Notes under the pieces: generated by a model
The model's input: only the letters and a program-made list of their open reading frames with translations
Databases searched by the model: none
What the model was told of the DNA's origin: nothing
From: Phlebotomus papatasi
Lineage: Eukaryota > Arthropoda > Insecta > Diptera > Psychodidae
NCBI RefSeq assembly: GCF_024763615.1
Contig: NC_077222.1
Location: 58,590,001 to 58,654,000 of the forward strand
Length of the DNA stretch: 64,000 bases
Reading direction: 5' to 3'
Shown here: piece after piece, positions 23,486 through 34,330 of the stretch
Layout of the letters: each line of letters opens with the position of its first letter
Numbering within the stretch: position 1 is the first letter of the stretch
Translations under genes and position numbers: made by a program

Positions 23486-24433
23486 ATGCATTTGAATAGT
23501 TCTTATGTTGTCCTATCTTTACTTATTTTTGCACACTTTCACGAAACTCTTCATAAAGTATTCCCAGGACAATGCCCTGTTCCTCAAGAGCATAATAAAA
23601 ACTACTATTTGAAGGCAGATCAATTCTTCATGGATTGGTTCATTGTAGCTCTTGTTCCAGAATTACAGGATGGAACGTCTTTGTTCAAGCAAACAAATTG
23701 TTGGATTCTTCATCGAAAAGAGGATACCGTTGGTTGCAAGAATCTAGGAATGGTTCACACGTCCAATTTTTGTACCCGGATTTTGCTGAGGTATTGTTTA
23801 AGTTCAACAGATATTAATTCTATGGAACGTTCTTGGTACATCCTTGATAGAAATTTAACATCAAGTGCACAATTTACCTACTTCAATTGTCAGAATGACA
23901 CAAAATGGACCAATTGGTATACAGTATTTTTCTTGGAGAGAAGATATTCATTTGTGCCAGCTCCAATGGAATATATAATCATTTGGGGTTGCAAGAATAT
24001 TGACGAATTCAGCAGGAATGAAGGAGCTCTCATATTTACCAGGAGCACAATCGAGTATGGTGTAAATGGATTAGTAGAGTCGTTTCTAGCTAAGTATCTC
24101 AACTTTACCGAACTAACCTTATCAGACTTTATCATCCAAGAAGACATAATCGGAAAGCGAAATAATTGTCTGGCTGATTTCAAATGCAAGGAAATCTCCT
24201 TCTTAAATCATTCTTGCACAGAATGGTTTCTTTCTACAAGTGCCCGTAAAATTTATTATACAAGCATCTTTGGACCTATGTTCAGCCCTCCTGAGACTGC
24301 TAGCGTTAGTAATTTGGGAATAACAATCTTACTATGTCTTATAGTTTTTGCTCTCCTCTTAATTATTTCATACAAAATTGTAATTAATGGATGTTTCAAA
24401 CGGAAGAATCAAGTTAATCCCCAGAGAAATTAA
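23486..24433 (+). CDS. intronless type I membrane protein with lipocalin-like ectodomain
   Basis: Uninterrupted frame of 315 aa from the ATG at 23486. The frame stays open further upstream but has no ATG, and this start begins a good signal peptide (MHLNSSYVVLSLLIFAHF). The ectodomain starts GQCPVPQ and has a segment QFFMDWFIVALVP followed by TNCW, which recalls the N-terminal G-x-W strand and first disulfide of lipocalins such as apolipoprotein D; the usual G-x-W is D-W here. Several cysteines and N-glycosylation sites (NLT, NDT, NFT, NHS) suggest a folded extracellular domain. A transmembrane helix at about 277-296 (LGITILLCLIVFALLLIISY) is followed by a short basic tail. It sits between the 5' end of gene C and the 3' end of gene D and converges on D. 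I see no AATAAA before D's last exon, so the two 3' ends may overlap. The lipocalin assignment is tentative. Confidence 0.75.
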   Translation: MHLNSSYVVLSLLIFAHFHETLHKVFPGQCPVPQEHNKNYYLKADQFFMDWFIVALVPELQDGTSLFKQTNCWILHRKEDTVGCKNLGMVHTSNFCTRILLRYCLSSTDINSMERSWYILDRNLTSSAQFTYFNCQNDTKWTNWYTVFFLERRYSFVPAPMEYIIIWGCKNIDEFSRNEGALIFTRSTIEYGVNGLVESFLAKYLNFTELTLSDFIIQEDIIGKRNNCLADFKCKEISFLNHSCTEWFLSTSARKIYYTSIFGPMFSPPETASVSNLGITILLCLIVFALLLIISYKIVINGCFKRKNQVNPQRN

Positions 24434-24512
24434 GTTGTCTTCAAATGAAACAAGGAGAAGTAGGTATGTAAAATCAAGGTCCTTTCTTAACTTGTTAAAT
24501 ATATTTACAATT

Positions 24513-24518
24513 TTTATT
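24513..24518 (-). terminator. poly(A) signal of gene D
   Basis: AATAAA on the minus strand, 28 nt past the gene D stop at 24546 and about 80 bp from the stop of the convergent plus-strand gene. Confidence 0.55.
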
Positions 24519-24545
24519 TATATTTCTGCCTCCAGTGTTGACTTA

Positions 24546-25534
24546 TTAAGGAAACAATTGACTTCTTGTATATCTACTGAGAATCTTATTTGATGTCTTC
24601 TTGAAGTGACGCTCAAGTGCTTTCTCGATTAAAGGAATGATATCCTTGCTTACAACTTCAAAGTTCTGATTGATTGTATCATTGACAATGTCCCCCAGAG
24701 TCTTATCACCGCCAAATAGATTATCCAGATACATTGAACCACGACCAACTTTAATCTTAATTTGTAATTTCTTCAGGATGATGTGGTCATTTCCGCTAAT
24801 TTCAGCTGGCTCAAGGATCATCGTAACATCTGCTGTACACCTCGCTGTAGAATTCCCAGAAATACATTAGCATCACAATACACCATTGTCCAGGGCGAGA
24901 AAGGTACTAATTGGACTTACTGAAATTTCCTGTGAATTTTCCAGCACCCTTAATGGGAAGCAGCAAAACACGTCCATCAATTGAATATCTTCCCTTTGTG
25001 TACAGATGAGGAAGGTAGAGTTGTAACTTGTAGTGCTGACCATATTCAACAACTCTATATCGTGTATGAGAGTGATTGAATGAATTTAATTTTACCACGC
25101 GAATAGATCTGTAGCAATTAACTGGAATTTTAAACTTACTCGATTTTCTTAATCTGAAAATCCGATGCGCCGTACGATTGAATATCTTTGGCAGTAATCG
25201 TTAGACCGTTCGGCGTGTTACTTCCGGCAACAAGAAGATCCCCCAGATCAATTGGCTCAAGCCGCGGTATATCGAGTTCAGGAATTCCCACAGCGAGCTT
25301 TGGACGAAGCTGTTCTATGCTTTTAATCATGCATTGTTCGAGATCTGGATCAGACTGCTGACAAATGTGAAGGTATTCAGCTGTAAATAAATTCCCACAC
25401 TTTTAGAATTGCATTTTGATTGATAAATAAAAAGAATAAAAAAAAGATATTAAGAATATTCTATACTTACGGACTTCCTCAATAGCAACCACTAATTGTA
25501 GATACGCAAAAACAACAAGGCATATAGTTCGCAT
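24546..25534 (-). CDS. takeout/JHBP-family secreted protein, gene D
   Basis: Four coding exons: 25471-25534, 25140-25380, 24921-25054 and 24546-24844; phases 1, 2, 1; 245 aa. The start gives MRTICLVVFAYLQLVVA, a signal peptide, then Cys28 and Cys38. Two acceptors are possible for exon 3. I chose the one at 25054 because it aligns without gaps to gene C (KIEVVEYGQHYKLQLYLPHLY) and makes the exon 134 nt, the same as the matching exons of E and F; the acceptor further upstream would add about 15 residues found in no neighbour. A non-coding first exon lies upstream at 27772-27915 and joins through a 2.2-kb intron to an acceptor 10 nt before the ATG. The protein ends in RYTRSQLFP. Confidence 0.92.
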
Positions 25535-25544
25535 CTCGAATTAT

Positions 25545-27771
25545 CTGCAAATTAAAACGATTTTTCATTACATCACAAATACATTTTTGATGATTTTATA
25601 AAGAAATTTTAAAATTATGGTTAGATCACAGATTCTTTGGGATATTGGAATTTTTCTTTTGTAATTCTTATTCCAAAAGGATTTTATAAATTCGAATTAT
25701 GTGATATTTTAATTCTGCAATAGACTTTTGTAATTGTATTTATTTCAAATGATCTTTAAATTTTAATTTCTAAGGCATTTATATTTGATTCATGAAGATA
25801 CTCCTTTTCTCAAATTTTTACTTGATATTTTAATGTTTCTTTCTCTTAATGGCCTCTACACACTAGGGAAATTTAGGTCCATATTGAAGCGAATTCCCTA
25901 CGCTTGTGTAGGAAAGACTCTTCAATATAGACATAAATATCTCTAGTGTATAGGGGCCATTACAAGTGTATATAATAATTATTCACTTTTAAAAGAAAAA
26001 CACTTAACAAGTTTTTGAAAATTTAAACTCAAATCATGATTTTATCATTTAAATAAACGCCCAACAGAAAGATGATTACCCCTCAATGATTATTTCTTAT
26101 GCTAAAATCTTAAGAATTGTCGGTAAACACTTTAACCTAATCTTTTCTATTGAAAAGTGTTGGTAAATTAAAAAAAAAACAGTTTTCTAAAATGAAAAAA
26201 AACTGAAACTATCATAAATTTAACCTTATAAAAATTTTGTAAAAATTTTAAAGCGAAAATTTTCTGTAAATTTACCTAATATTCTAATTCTAAATCATTA
26301 TCAAAAAGTGATTGTATATTTAAAATCTATTTAATGATCCTAAGATATTTTTATTATATGTATTTTATTGTAGATTATGCAGAAAACAATCAGAACTATA
26401 ATTTTTGTGAATTATTTAACCTTTTAAGAACGAGAGAGGAAAAATATCATATTTGTATCACCGGTAACCAAATCGTCTTTAAAGGGTTATCTGGATTTCT
26501 TATCGTCTATAGAGTATTAGACATAAAAACTCACACTAATATTATTGAAAATTTTAGAAGAAAACCATTTTTTAATCAGTCTAATTTTTAATATGTTTAT
26601 ATTATTTTTAACTTTCAATTACTGAATATTTCTATAAAGGTTATTTTATTTTCTTATCATTAATGTTATGAGACATAGCTGACTGTATTCTCTATTAACT
26701 AAAATATGTTTTAAATTAGAAATATTGATTTTCACTTTCCAATACTGATGTTTTTTTTTGTCTTGAAATTTTGGGTTATTTGAATTTAATTTTCAAGAAA
26801 TACCATATTTTTCTCAGTTAGATTAAAAACTATATCGGTATCATCTAAAATAATTTAAATTGTGTTTTTAATTGTTTTTCTCTACGGTGCAAAAATCACA
26901 ATGTTCTCAAATGAATATGTATTAAGCCTGTATATATTTTATATTTTCAATCAAATGACATTGCTCTATACCAAATGATACTCACATTGTATGGCAATTA
27001 CTTAATACTTTGTTGTTGTATATTCGGTGAATAAAATCCAAGGTGTTAATTAAAATGCTTCTCAATCAAAATGAAGTGCGAGTCGTTTGAAAAATGATCC
27101 CATTCGAATTGAAGCTTCTTCGTTGATATAATTGCTTTGAAAAATGCAGTGTATGATGAACTTGGTGAAAATTTCGCAATGGTCATGTGTGGATTTTCAG
27201 GTTCTGCCCTTAGTTGATTGTGCAGAAAAAAAAATAGAACAGATCATGGTCACATCAAGTTTTATGAGATTGTAGCTCTTTCGTGTTAAATTTGAAGTGG
27301 CAAACCGGAAAATGTCGCAAGAGCAAGAAAACACGAAATAAAATGAACTTAAGTGCATTTTCTAGCGACGACGGTTTTTTTTAACTACACATGTCGTTAC
27401 AATTAACTTAGACCTAGATACTATTGATATTAATGAGCATTCTACCCATGCATTAGAATGTGCATCAACTTCCAAACTGCACTATCATTTTCTAACATAA
27501 TTATTTGCATGTCTTTTTTTTTACTCAAGTCACTGCCCAATTAAATAATGCTGTATCACTTGGGACCAGGCGTGAGATGATTATGTGAATTTATTTTATG
27601 TTTTGGCGGGGAATTTTCCACAAAAGCATCAAAAATTAATTTTAATTTGTTGGCTAATCGGACCAAAGTCACACGATGAGTATGACAGATATTTTTTAGC
27701 ACACCGATCATGCAAAAAGAATGTTTATTATTTGACGAACTTGACAACTAATAATTAAATTTGAAACTTAC
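25545..27771 (-). other. 5' UTR intron of gene D
   Basis: Runs from the GTAAGT donor at 27771 to the TTTGCAG acceptor at 25545. Contains the intact hairpin MITE at 25847; otherwise AT-rich, no gene seen. Confidence 0.5.
25847..25962. mobile_element. hairpin MITE (ATGGCCTCTA family), intact copy
   Basis: TAATGGCCTCTACACACTAG and the inverted TAATGGCCCCTATACACTAG pair along almost the full 116 bp. It represents the unoccupied form of the disrupted copy at 1595-1912. Confidence 0.8.
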
Positions 27772-27915
27772 ACTTTTAATTAATGGATGATACAACACAA
27801 TATATATTTTTTCGTGACAAAGCGTGTCAATTATGAGATACAATCTCAATCTTACAAGACTATTTCCACCTTAATCCAATGTCGATTTTCCTCCCAGTGT
27901 CTTTCGGCGATGACT
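27772..27915 (-). other. 5' UTR exon of gene D
   Basis: Non-coding exon inferred from a start site at the TCAGTC initiator (27915) and a strong AAAAGT|GTAAGT donor at 27772. The nearest in-phase acceptor is at 25544 (TTTGCAG|ATAATTC), 10 nt before gene D's ATG. I see no long reading frame in the exon. The join is inferred. Confidence 0.6.
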
Positions 27916-27948
27916 GAGCGGCTAGAATCTCGGAACTGTTCTTTTATA
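27913..27948 (-). promoter_or_regulatory. TATA + initiator core promoter of gene D
   Basis: Minus-strand TATAAAAG (27948-27941) is followed 33 nt downstream by TCAGTC, a perfect match to the arthropod initiator TCAKTY, with the presumed +1 A at 27915. Orientation and position fit gene D's upstream non-coding exon. Confidence 0.75.
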
Positions 27949-28928
27949 CCGGCAGCTAAGTTGTGAAGGAAAACTTAAGTGGTTGATCACACAAACCTGC
28001 CTTTTATACAACATCATGTATATGTATTTCCACTATAGTCCAGGTTTTTTTTTCACCTCAACATTCAAAAATCAAAAAACGGGAAGGTTGTGAAGGAAGC
28101 AAGAACCAGAAAATTTAATTTTCATCTTGAAGACGATCTGAATTTGCGTGTTTTTCATTTTTTTCCTCAGAAACAATTTGACAAAACTGATATTTTATTA
28201 AAGTTCTATATCACTTTGCGGTATTTTGTTTAAATAAAAAATAATTAAAATGTATTTGCAGTGATGATAACATCCGGATTTTGGCACAATTTTGAAGAAA
28301 AATTGTTAAATTGGGGATTTTTTTTTTGAGATGCTAACCGGTTACGACTAACCATTTATTGACAGTACGTTTTTTGCACATTTTTTCATTAAAGTTAATC
28401 TAATTATTGAGCTTGTTAGGAAAAATTGCAGTTTCTCCCACTGAACTCACAAACAATCTTCTAAGATTTTCTTGAATGTCTTTGATCAAGAGCGATGCAA
28501 AATAATCTCTACAACAGCGATTGAAATTATAATTATAAAGTGATATTTTTTCAGGAAAAAATTACAATTCATTTTTTTACATAAATTTGCATGCAAATAT
28601 GAACAATTTTTGTTAAAAACTGTATTTTCTTTAAACTGCCAAGATTAAGTGAAAATTTTTGATTATTCTTCTTCAACACAGTGAATAATTTCTCATAATT
28701 TTGTATTATTTTACCCGGAGATTTTAATCAACAATTGATTATAATGGATATTAAATTGCAACCTCTAGTGTATCTAGAGAATTGTTTATTCGAGATGTGA
28801 TTGTGGAGTATGACTGGGAAGCTCTCGAATAAGATGAAAACTTTTATCTTATACACAATAACTTATATAGTGGATTTTTAAATGAAATAAAAAATAATTG
28901 GGATGAAAATTAATGAAAATGATCAATC
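27949..28928. other. intergenic region between D's promoter and gene E
   Basis: AT-rich; holds the 5' flank of D and the 3' UTR of E. No repeat recognised. Confidence 0.45.
28785..28790 (-). terminator. candidate poly(A) signal of gene E
   Basis: AATAAA on the minus strand, 139 nt past the gene E stop. It is the first such hexamer seen downstream. Confidence 0.4.
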
Positions 28929-31900
28929 TCACACTATCCAATATTCTAGGGGAATTCGTTCAAATAGCTTATCCATGAAATTATGAAGAACAGTGGTGAG
29001 TTTTGCTCTCAGTGCTGGTTTCATTTCCTTCAGAAGTTCCTGACTGTTGGAGTTGATGAAGAGATTGAGAGCTGCCTCTGTGAATGACACAATAGCATTT
29101 GATTAGAAAATTAATTTACGTGCTTGGGCATCACAAAAACTGTCACTGTTTGTTTTATTCTGAGAAAAACTATATGGGTAGAATTTCCAAGGGGTTCATC
29201 AACTGATGACTAAGTACACAAAAATTCAATGTTACTTCCGAATTTAAATTGTCTCAAATATTTCACAGAAAACTGATTATGTGAGAGGAACGAGTTCAAT
29301 GTTTTGGGTCTGTAAAACCTGTATGCACTTGTGATATATAACTTTTTTTTATTCTTTTACAAATTTAAATTTTATATAAAAGGTATGATTTAGCTCTGGC
29401 GATAAATAAGGTAGTAATGTTGGGTTCTTTACAGATACTATTCCCAAGTTATTTTTTTTTTTCAATTTAGGATGATTATTTTGGTAAATAGGGTAAACCA
29501 ATGACCCTATCTGAAGAACTTACAAAAATAATGCAATTGTAGAAGAAGCCTGAAGAGCTTCTCCCATGCAAAGATTTCTTTACACAATTTTCTTCGGCAA
29601 ATAAAAATGAATAGTATATGAATTTAAATTTTGTAAGGTCAGTTTTAAACCCAATGTTTGTAAGAAATTATAGGACTCACTTGATCTTACTTCAAGGCAC
29701 TAATAATTTGACCACTTGTGTGTCTCGCGAAATAGTAATTCTCGCCACGGCTCTTAATCGGAAATTTAGAACTCTCATTTTTTTAATAAAGGGATTTTAA
29801 CATTTTTCAAATAAACCCAAGATTCCGTTTTGCCCGCAAGAAAAAGAAAAAATAAAAGTTATTAATTCAGAATATTCGGTGAATCACATTAAATGTCTTT
29901 ACCTATCTGTTTCTCAACAGAACTTACATAAAGTTTATTCGAATTTTATGATCATACGAAGATAATAAATCAATTCATTGAAATTTTCTATTTGCATTAT
30001 TAACATGACTTTTATTACAAACCTAATGCCTCCCTTCTCTTTCAAATTCATGCTTTTGGGATACTCCGAAAATATTTCATGCATTTTTTTTCATTTATTT
30101 AGGTAATGCACTAAGCAATTTCTTTTATCGGGTTTCAGGATCATTCAAGAGCAGGTTAGTCAGTCCTAAAAAGCGTCTTTCTAAACCCATTGAGATATGA
30201 ATGTAGATTTATTGGTAGGGTCGTTAAATCCTTCTCATGACAGTCTAACTATTTCCAATCATTTATGAACCGGCGCTAAATCGAAAATAATTTCTTGTTG
30301 GAAATGCGATCATACTATTATTTCTACGAGATTTCGGGAAGTTCAAGGAACTAATCAACTTGTTAGTATTAAAAAATTGTTCAGTGATAAATATTAAAAA
30401 AAAATGCTCGAACTGGTGAGGAAAGCGATCTCTCCAACTTTAGTTAGAGTGCTCTATAATTTTCTTTTAGAGAACTACTTGCACTCTTAAAAATTGGCAT
30501 GAATTTGTCACACATCCAACTGCATAATTGATATAAACCAGAAATAGCAAAAAGTAAAATAGTTTCTAAAATGAAGACACTACCTGACGCTACCTTTTTA
30601 TTTTTTGTTTTCCGACAATTGAAATTTATTATAAATAACGCCCTTCCCTAAAAAATGTAATAATTTTTTAGGTATATACCCATGATCGTTTTTTTGTGAA
30701 TCTAATTTTATTTATCTAATTTTTGTTCAAACCAATAAACCCCTTAAAAAATATAGTTCTTTGTGATGCTGATCAATTGATCTTCTGAGAAAAATGGGGA
30801 AAATCAATCTCATGGATGCACAATACCAAAATTATAATAATGATGGCATTGTCCACCTGGGTAATGTTGGATAATGAGTTTTCTGAGAAAAAGAAATTCA
30901 ACTCACGTATAATACTGTTTCCATTTGCGATATTTTCAACACCCATATTAATTTCTTTTACACTGAAATCCATTTTCACTTGTTCCACCACCAGATAAGT
31001 TAGGTCATCAATAGTCTCCTGTGGTACAGCTTTGAAATAGACTTTCGCTTTGACGCCCTCTGTTTAAATAAAAATATTTACTATGAGTACGATAATAATT
31101 ATATTAAAGACGAAATTGAATATTGTGCTGAGTCTCAAAAAATTAAGAAATAAAGAACTGTGCTTTCGTTCTCGTGATCTCACCATATTGACCCCAATAG
31201 TCGCCAGCTCCAGAGGCTTGTACAAGAATAAGAACACCAGATGATCTGTATTGGGCACGGACCTTAATCTTGGGTATCTCCAGAGTCAGTTGAAACTGCA
31301 AGGTGTCGACGTCGGAGCTGGAGAAGGAAGAAGAAATAGAAATTCATTGATATTCTTTTCTAGTTCTTTCAGCTTCAATCTCGATCATTGACCGCTGCAA
31401 ACGTGATTAGCAGTTTGATTTCCATAACTGGTTGATGACTTAATAATTTTGTAACTTTGTTGGGAGAACGCATAAGAATATTTTAAACAAGTTGGTGCTG
31501 GATGGTATTAGAAAAGGGGAATAGGAAAAGCTATTTGTAAATGTGGCATACTTACCGAATATTGGTCACTGTTAAATTGCTCACACCAAAAGCCTCGATG
31601 TCTCGGAAAATGGCCCGATAGCCCTTGAATTGGAGTCATTTTAAGACAATTAGTTCTATAAAATATTAAAAAGCTTATGCACATAAGTGCAAATTCTGCG
31701 TACCTCTGGACCATTTCCGAGAACAATACTGATTTCATCCACGATAACGGGCTCTACCTGACAATTAAACAGAATTGTTTGCAGATTTAGTAATAGGTCC
31801 ACTCACAAGAGAACATATAAATCTTGACCTTATGCATCATGCCAAGACTATAAAATGTTTAATTTACTCGCGATAAATACGCGTGCTGATACTGTCGCGA

Positions 31901-32366
31901 TGTAACAGCTGACGCATTGACTGCGAATGGGAATTTTTATTCTGGCTTTACAGTTAATTTTTATATATTCAAAATACAAAAGATGTAGCACGAAGAAACT
32001 TTAAAACGGCCAAGTGTTTGACTTTCAATAGTCTTTCCTCTCACTCGTGCATACACAATACAAATTGTGTGATTGGAAAACAATAAGAAAATTGATGAAA
32101 AATGTATTAGCCACTGACCTCCTCCAATTCTAACTCGGGAACACCGTCTCTCAGGTGTCTTGCAAATTTATTAGCTGATTCTATCAGGCAGGAATTGATT
32201 TCCGGATCATCTCGACTACACTGCTGAAGGTAATATGCTGCAATGTTAAGTGCACTGATCATGTTATCTTAATTGGATTTGATATTCTATCATTGAATTT
32301 ACGTTGCTCAGACAGGCACAGGATGCACTGGGCTAGTAGAAGTGCAGCTGATAGAGAAAGTTTCAT
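28929..32366 (-). CDS. takeout/JHBP-family secreted protein, gene E
   Basis: Seven coding exons: 32303-32366, 32119-32237, 31704-31757, 31556-31623, 31184-31317, 30907-31059 and 28929-29077; phases 1, 0, 0, 2, 1, 1; 246 aa. The start gives MKLSLSAALLLAQCILCL, a signal peptide; Cys28 and Cys38 form the CX9C pair (QQCSRDDPEINSC). The remainder follows the takeout pattern closely: DGVPELELEEVEP, GYRAIFRDIEAFG, SSGVLILVQASGAGDYWGQY, QAALNLFINSNSQELL and a C-terminus ending LEYWIV. The most intron-rich member here, it probably reflects the ancestral layout; F matches it except that E's 54- and 68-nt exons are fused in F. The last intron is 1.8 kb. A TATA plus TCATTC promoter lies about 175 nt upstream. 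Confidence 0.95.
29078..30906 (-). other. last intron of gene E
   Basis: GTGAGT donor after ATAC at 30907 and CACAG acceptor before 29077. AT-rich; no repeat or nested gene recognised. Confidence 0.5.
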
Positions 32367-32538
32367 GATTCTGATCCTTGTTTTTTTTATCTCACGTTAA
32401 ATCTCTCCTTTAGCACAAATTCCAGCTAAATTAACCAGTACGTGACACTATGCAAAAAATTTCCCCAAACACAAATAAATTGTTAACACTCTTCGCGCAC
32501 TCTCTTGTGGTACTTTCTTCTTAGCGATGCGTTGTTAT

Positions 32539-32576
32539 GAATGAACCATCGCGGCTTTTTCACCTTGGATTTTATA
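32539..32576 (-). promoter_or_regulatory. TATA + initiator core promoter of gene E
   Basis: Minus-strand GTATAAAATC has its TATA start at 32576. TCATTC (TCAKTY) has its A at 32542, 34 nt downstream. The spacing is nearly the same as in gene D's promoter. The implied 5' UTR is about 176 nt and contiguous with exon 1. Confidence 0.7.
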
Positions 32577-32884
32577 CAAGGTACACGGTCTACCGACACT
32601 GGAGAGAGATGCCATTCGCCAGAACATCGGCACACGATGATGTCTTTGTGGTGATCATCACCATGTGTCTCTCAATCGATCTGGCATGGACTTAAAGACT
32701 GCTCGTGGTTATTTTTTCGCAAAAGACATGATGATGGAAATAATTTACTATAGAAACTAAAACAGTATATTCGTCAAATGTATTTGAAATCACTTTTCCT
32801 CAAGAATTTGCGAAGAATTTTACAACTGAAGATTCTAGATTGGAAATTTTAGCTATTACTGATCCTTACCTTTTCAAGATTGAA

Positions 32885-33291
32885 TAAGGGAAGTGTACCA
32901 GCGATCGGCAGTGTTCCTCGGATCGTCAGGTTATTACCATATTGTTGCACCAATTCAAATGACTTTTTAAAAATTATTAGTTACTTTTTACTATTTAACT
33001 CTGACAAAAATGTAGTGCATTAGTTCAAATTTAATTTATAAAACCAATTTTCCGTGAGAGACCTGATTAAATTCATGACGATCCGAGGTACAGGATACAT
33101 AGCTACAATTATACCTATTTTTATTAATTTATTGCAAAAATTTAAAATTCAAATGAACAGATATAGTTAAATGGATCACTAATATTCTGATTAGCATACA
33201 CAAAAAAACCAAATAGTATTTTGAGGCTTATGTTTTCAACTAAATATGGAGCATTTCTCTTAACATTCCGATCCGGGGTGCTCTTCCCTTA
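32885..33291. mobile_element. TAAGGGAAG-terminal MITE
   Basis: Ends TAAGGGAAGTGTACCAGCGA and, inverted, TAAGGGAAGAGCACCCCGGA. The left subterminal AGTGTTCCTCGGATCG recurs at 54430-54446. Confidence 0.55.
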
Positions 33292-33599
33292 TATTCATTT
33301 AAATTTTTGCAAAATGATTAATCCAATTGGCTAGATTAAACCCAGTGTCATTTTAGTGCTTCAATAAAAATTAATATTTTACTATGGGAGGAAGCTGACT
33401 TCATAAATTTACTTGGATGAAATTTATCTTTTTCGATAAAATTCAGGACAGAAACTCCAGTGTTTCTTTAATCATTCATGACGTTATGCTGTTTATCCCT
33501 CTGACCGTTACAAGAAGTAGAGGTCAAATTGTGAAATTTGCTAAATTGAGGTCCTATTTTAATACGAATTTAATTATTTAAAATATTGTTTAAAATATC

Positions 33600-34330
33600 G
33601 GTTCGAATATCTATTAAACTTTTTCATTAGTTTTTCAGGGAAAAGAAAATGGATATCAAAAGTAGCTAGAATTTTCTTTTGAAATTTTCTTTCAAATGAA
33701 AATTACAAGTTTTCTGTTTTAATTTCCCTAAAGACGTGAAAATTTTCTCTTAAAATTCTTTAAAACATGTCTGAATGATTAGTTTTTCTTAGTTGGAAAA
33801 TCTGATAAATAGAAATGTTCTTTTAAGTATTTCAAAACCTAATTTAAATCTAATCTGATGAACTTTACGAAATTTGTAACCACACTGCTTAATAAAAACA
33901 TTAGGAAAACTTTTTCTGGAACAAAATACCGGGAAATTGATCAAAAATTGTATGAAAATTGTTCTTTAGAGTTACAAAAAATTTTTTGTCATTTTTTTAT
34001 TTACCAAAAAAATTAACACTGTCCCGATTTTGATTATTTTTGGATAGATGAAGAAAACTTGAATGATTTCCTAAGACCTCTTCTAAAATACCATTTGCAG
34101 TTTCCTTTTTGTTTGAGAAAAATGGATCAGAAGCTTCCCAAAAGTTTTCCCAAAAATAAATTTCGGTTTTTTAATAATAGATTTTGTGAAACATTTCTTT
34201 AAAAAAAATTATCCTAACTCGTATTTTAATCTAAATTGAATGAGTTTGGATTTTTTAAAAGATTCATATAAAATCCAATAAGAGAGCTTTTCATTGATGA
34301 AAATGCCCATCTAATGTGAGCAAATTTTTA
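33600..34330 (+). repeat. old AT-rich repeat, copy 1
   Basis: Shares ordered blocks with 60880-61720 (AAATTGATCAAAAATTG, CCCAAAAGTTT, TTTTAATCTAAATTGAAT, CCAATAA). Strongly diverged; ends not defined. Confidence 0.4.

Noticed and set aside
25054..25108. Longer exon 3 of gene D using an acceptor at about 25108
   Set aside because: It would insert about 15 residues absent from all paralogues and break the 134-nt exon length shared with E and F.
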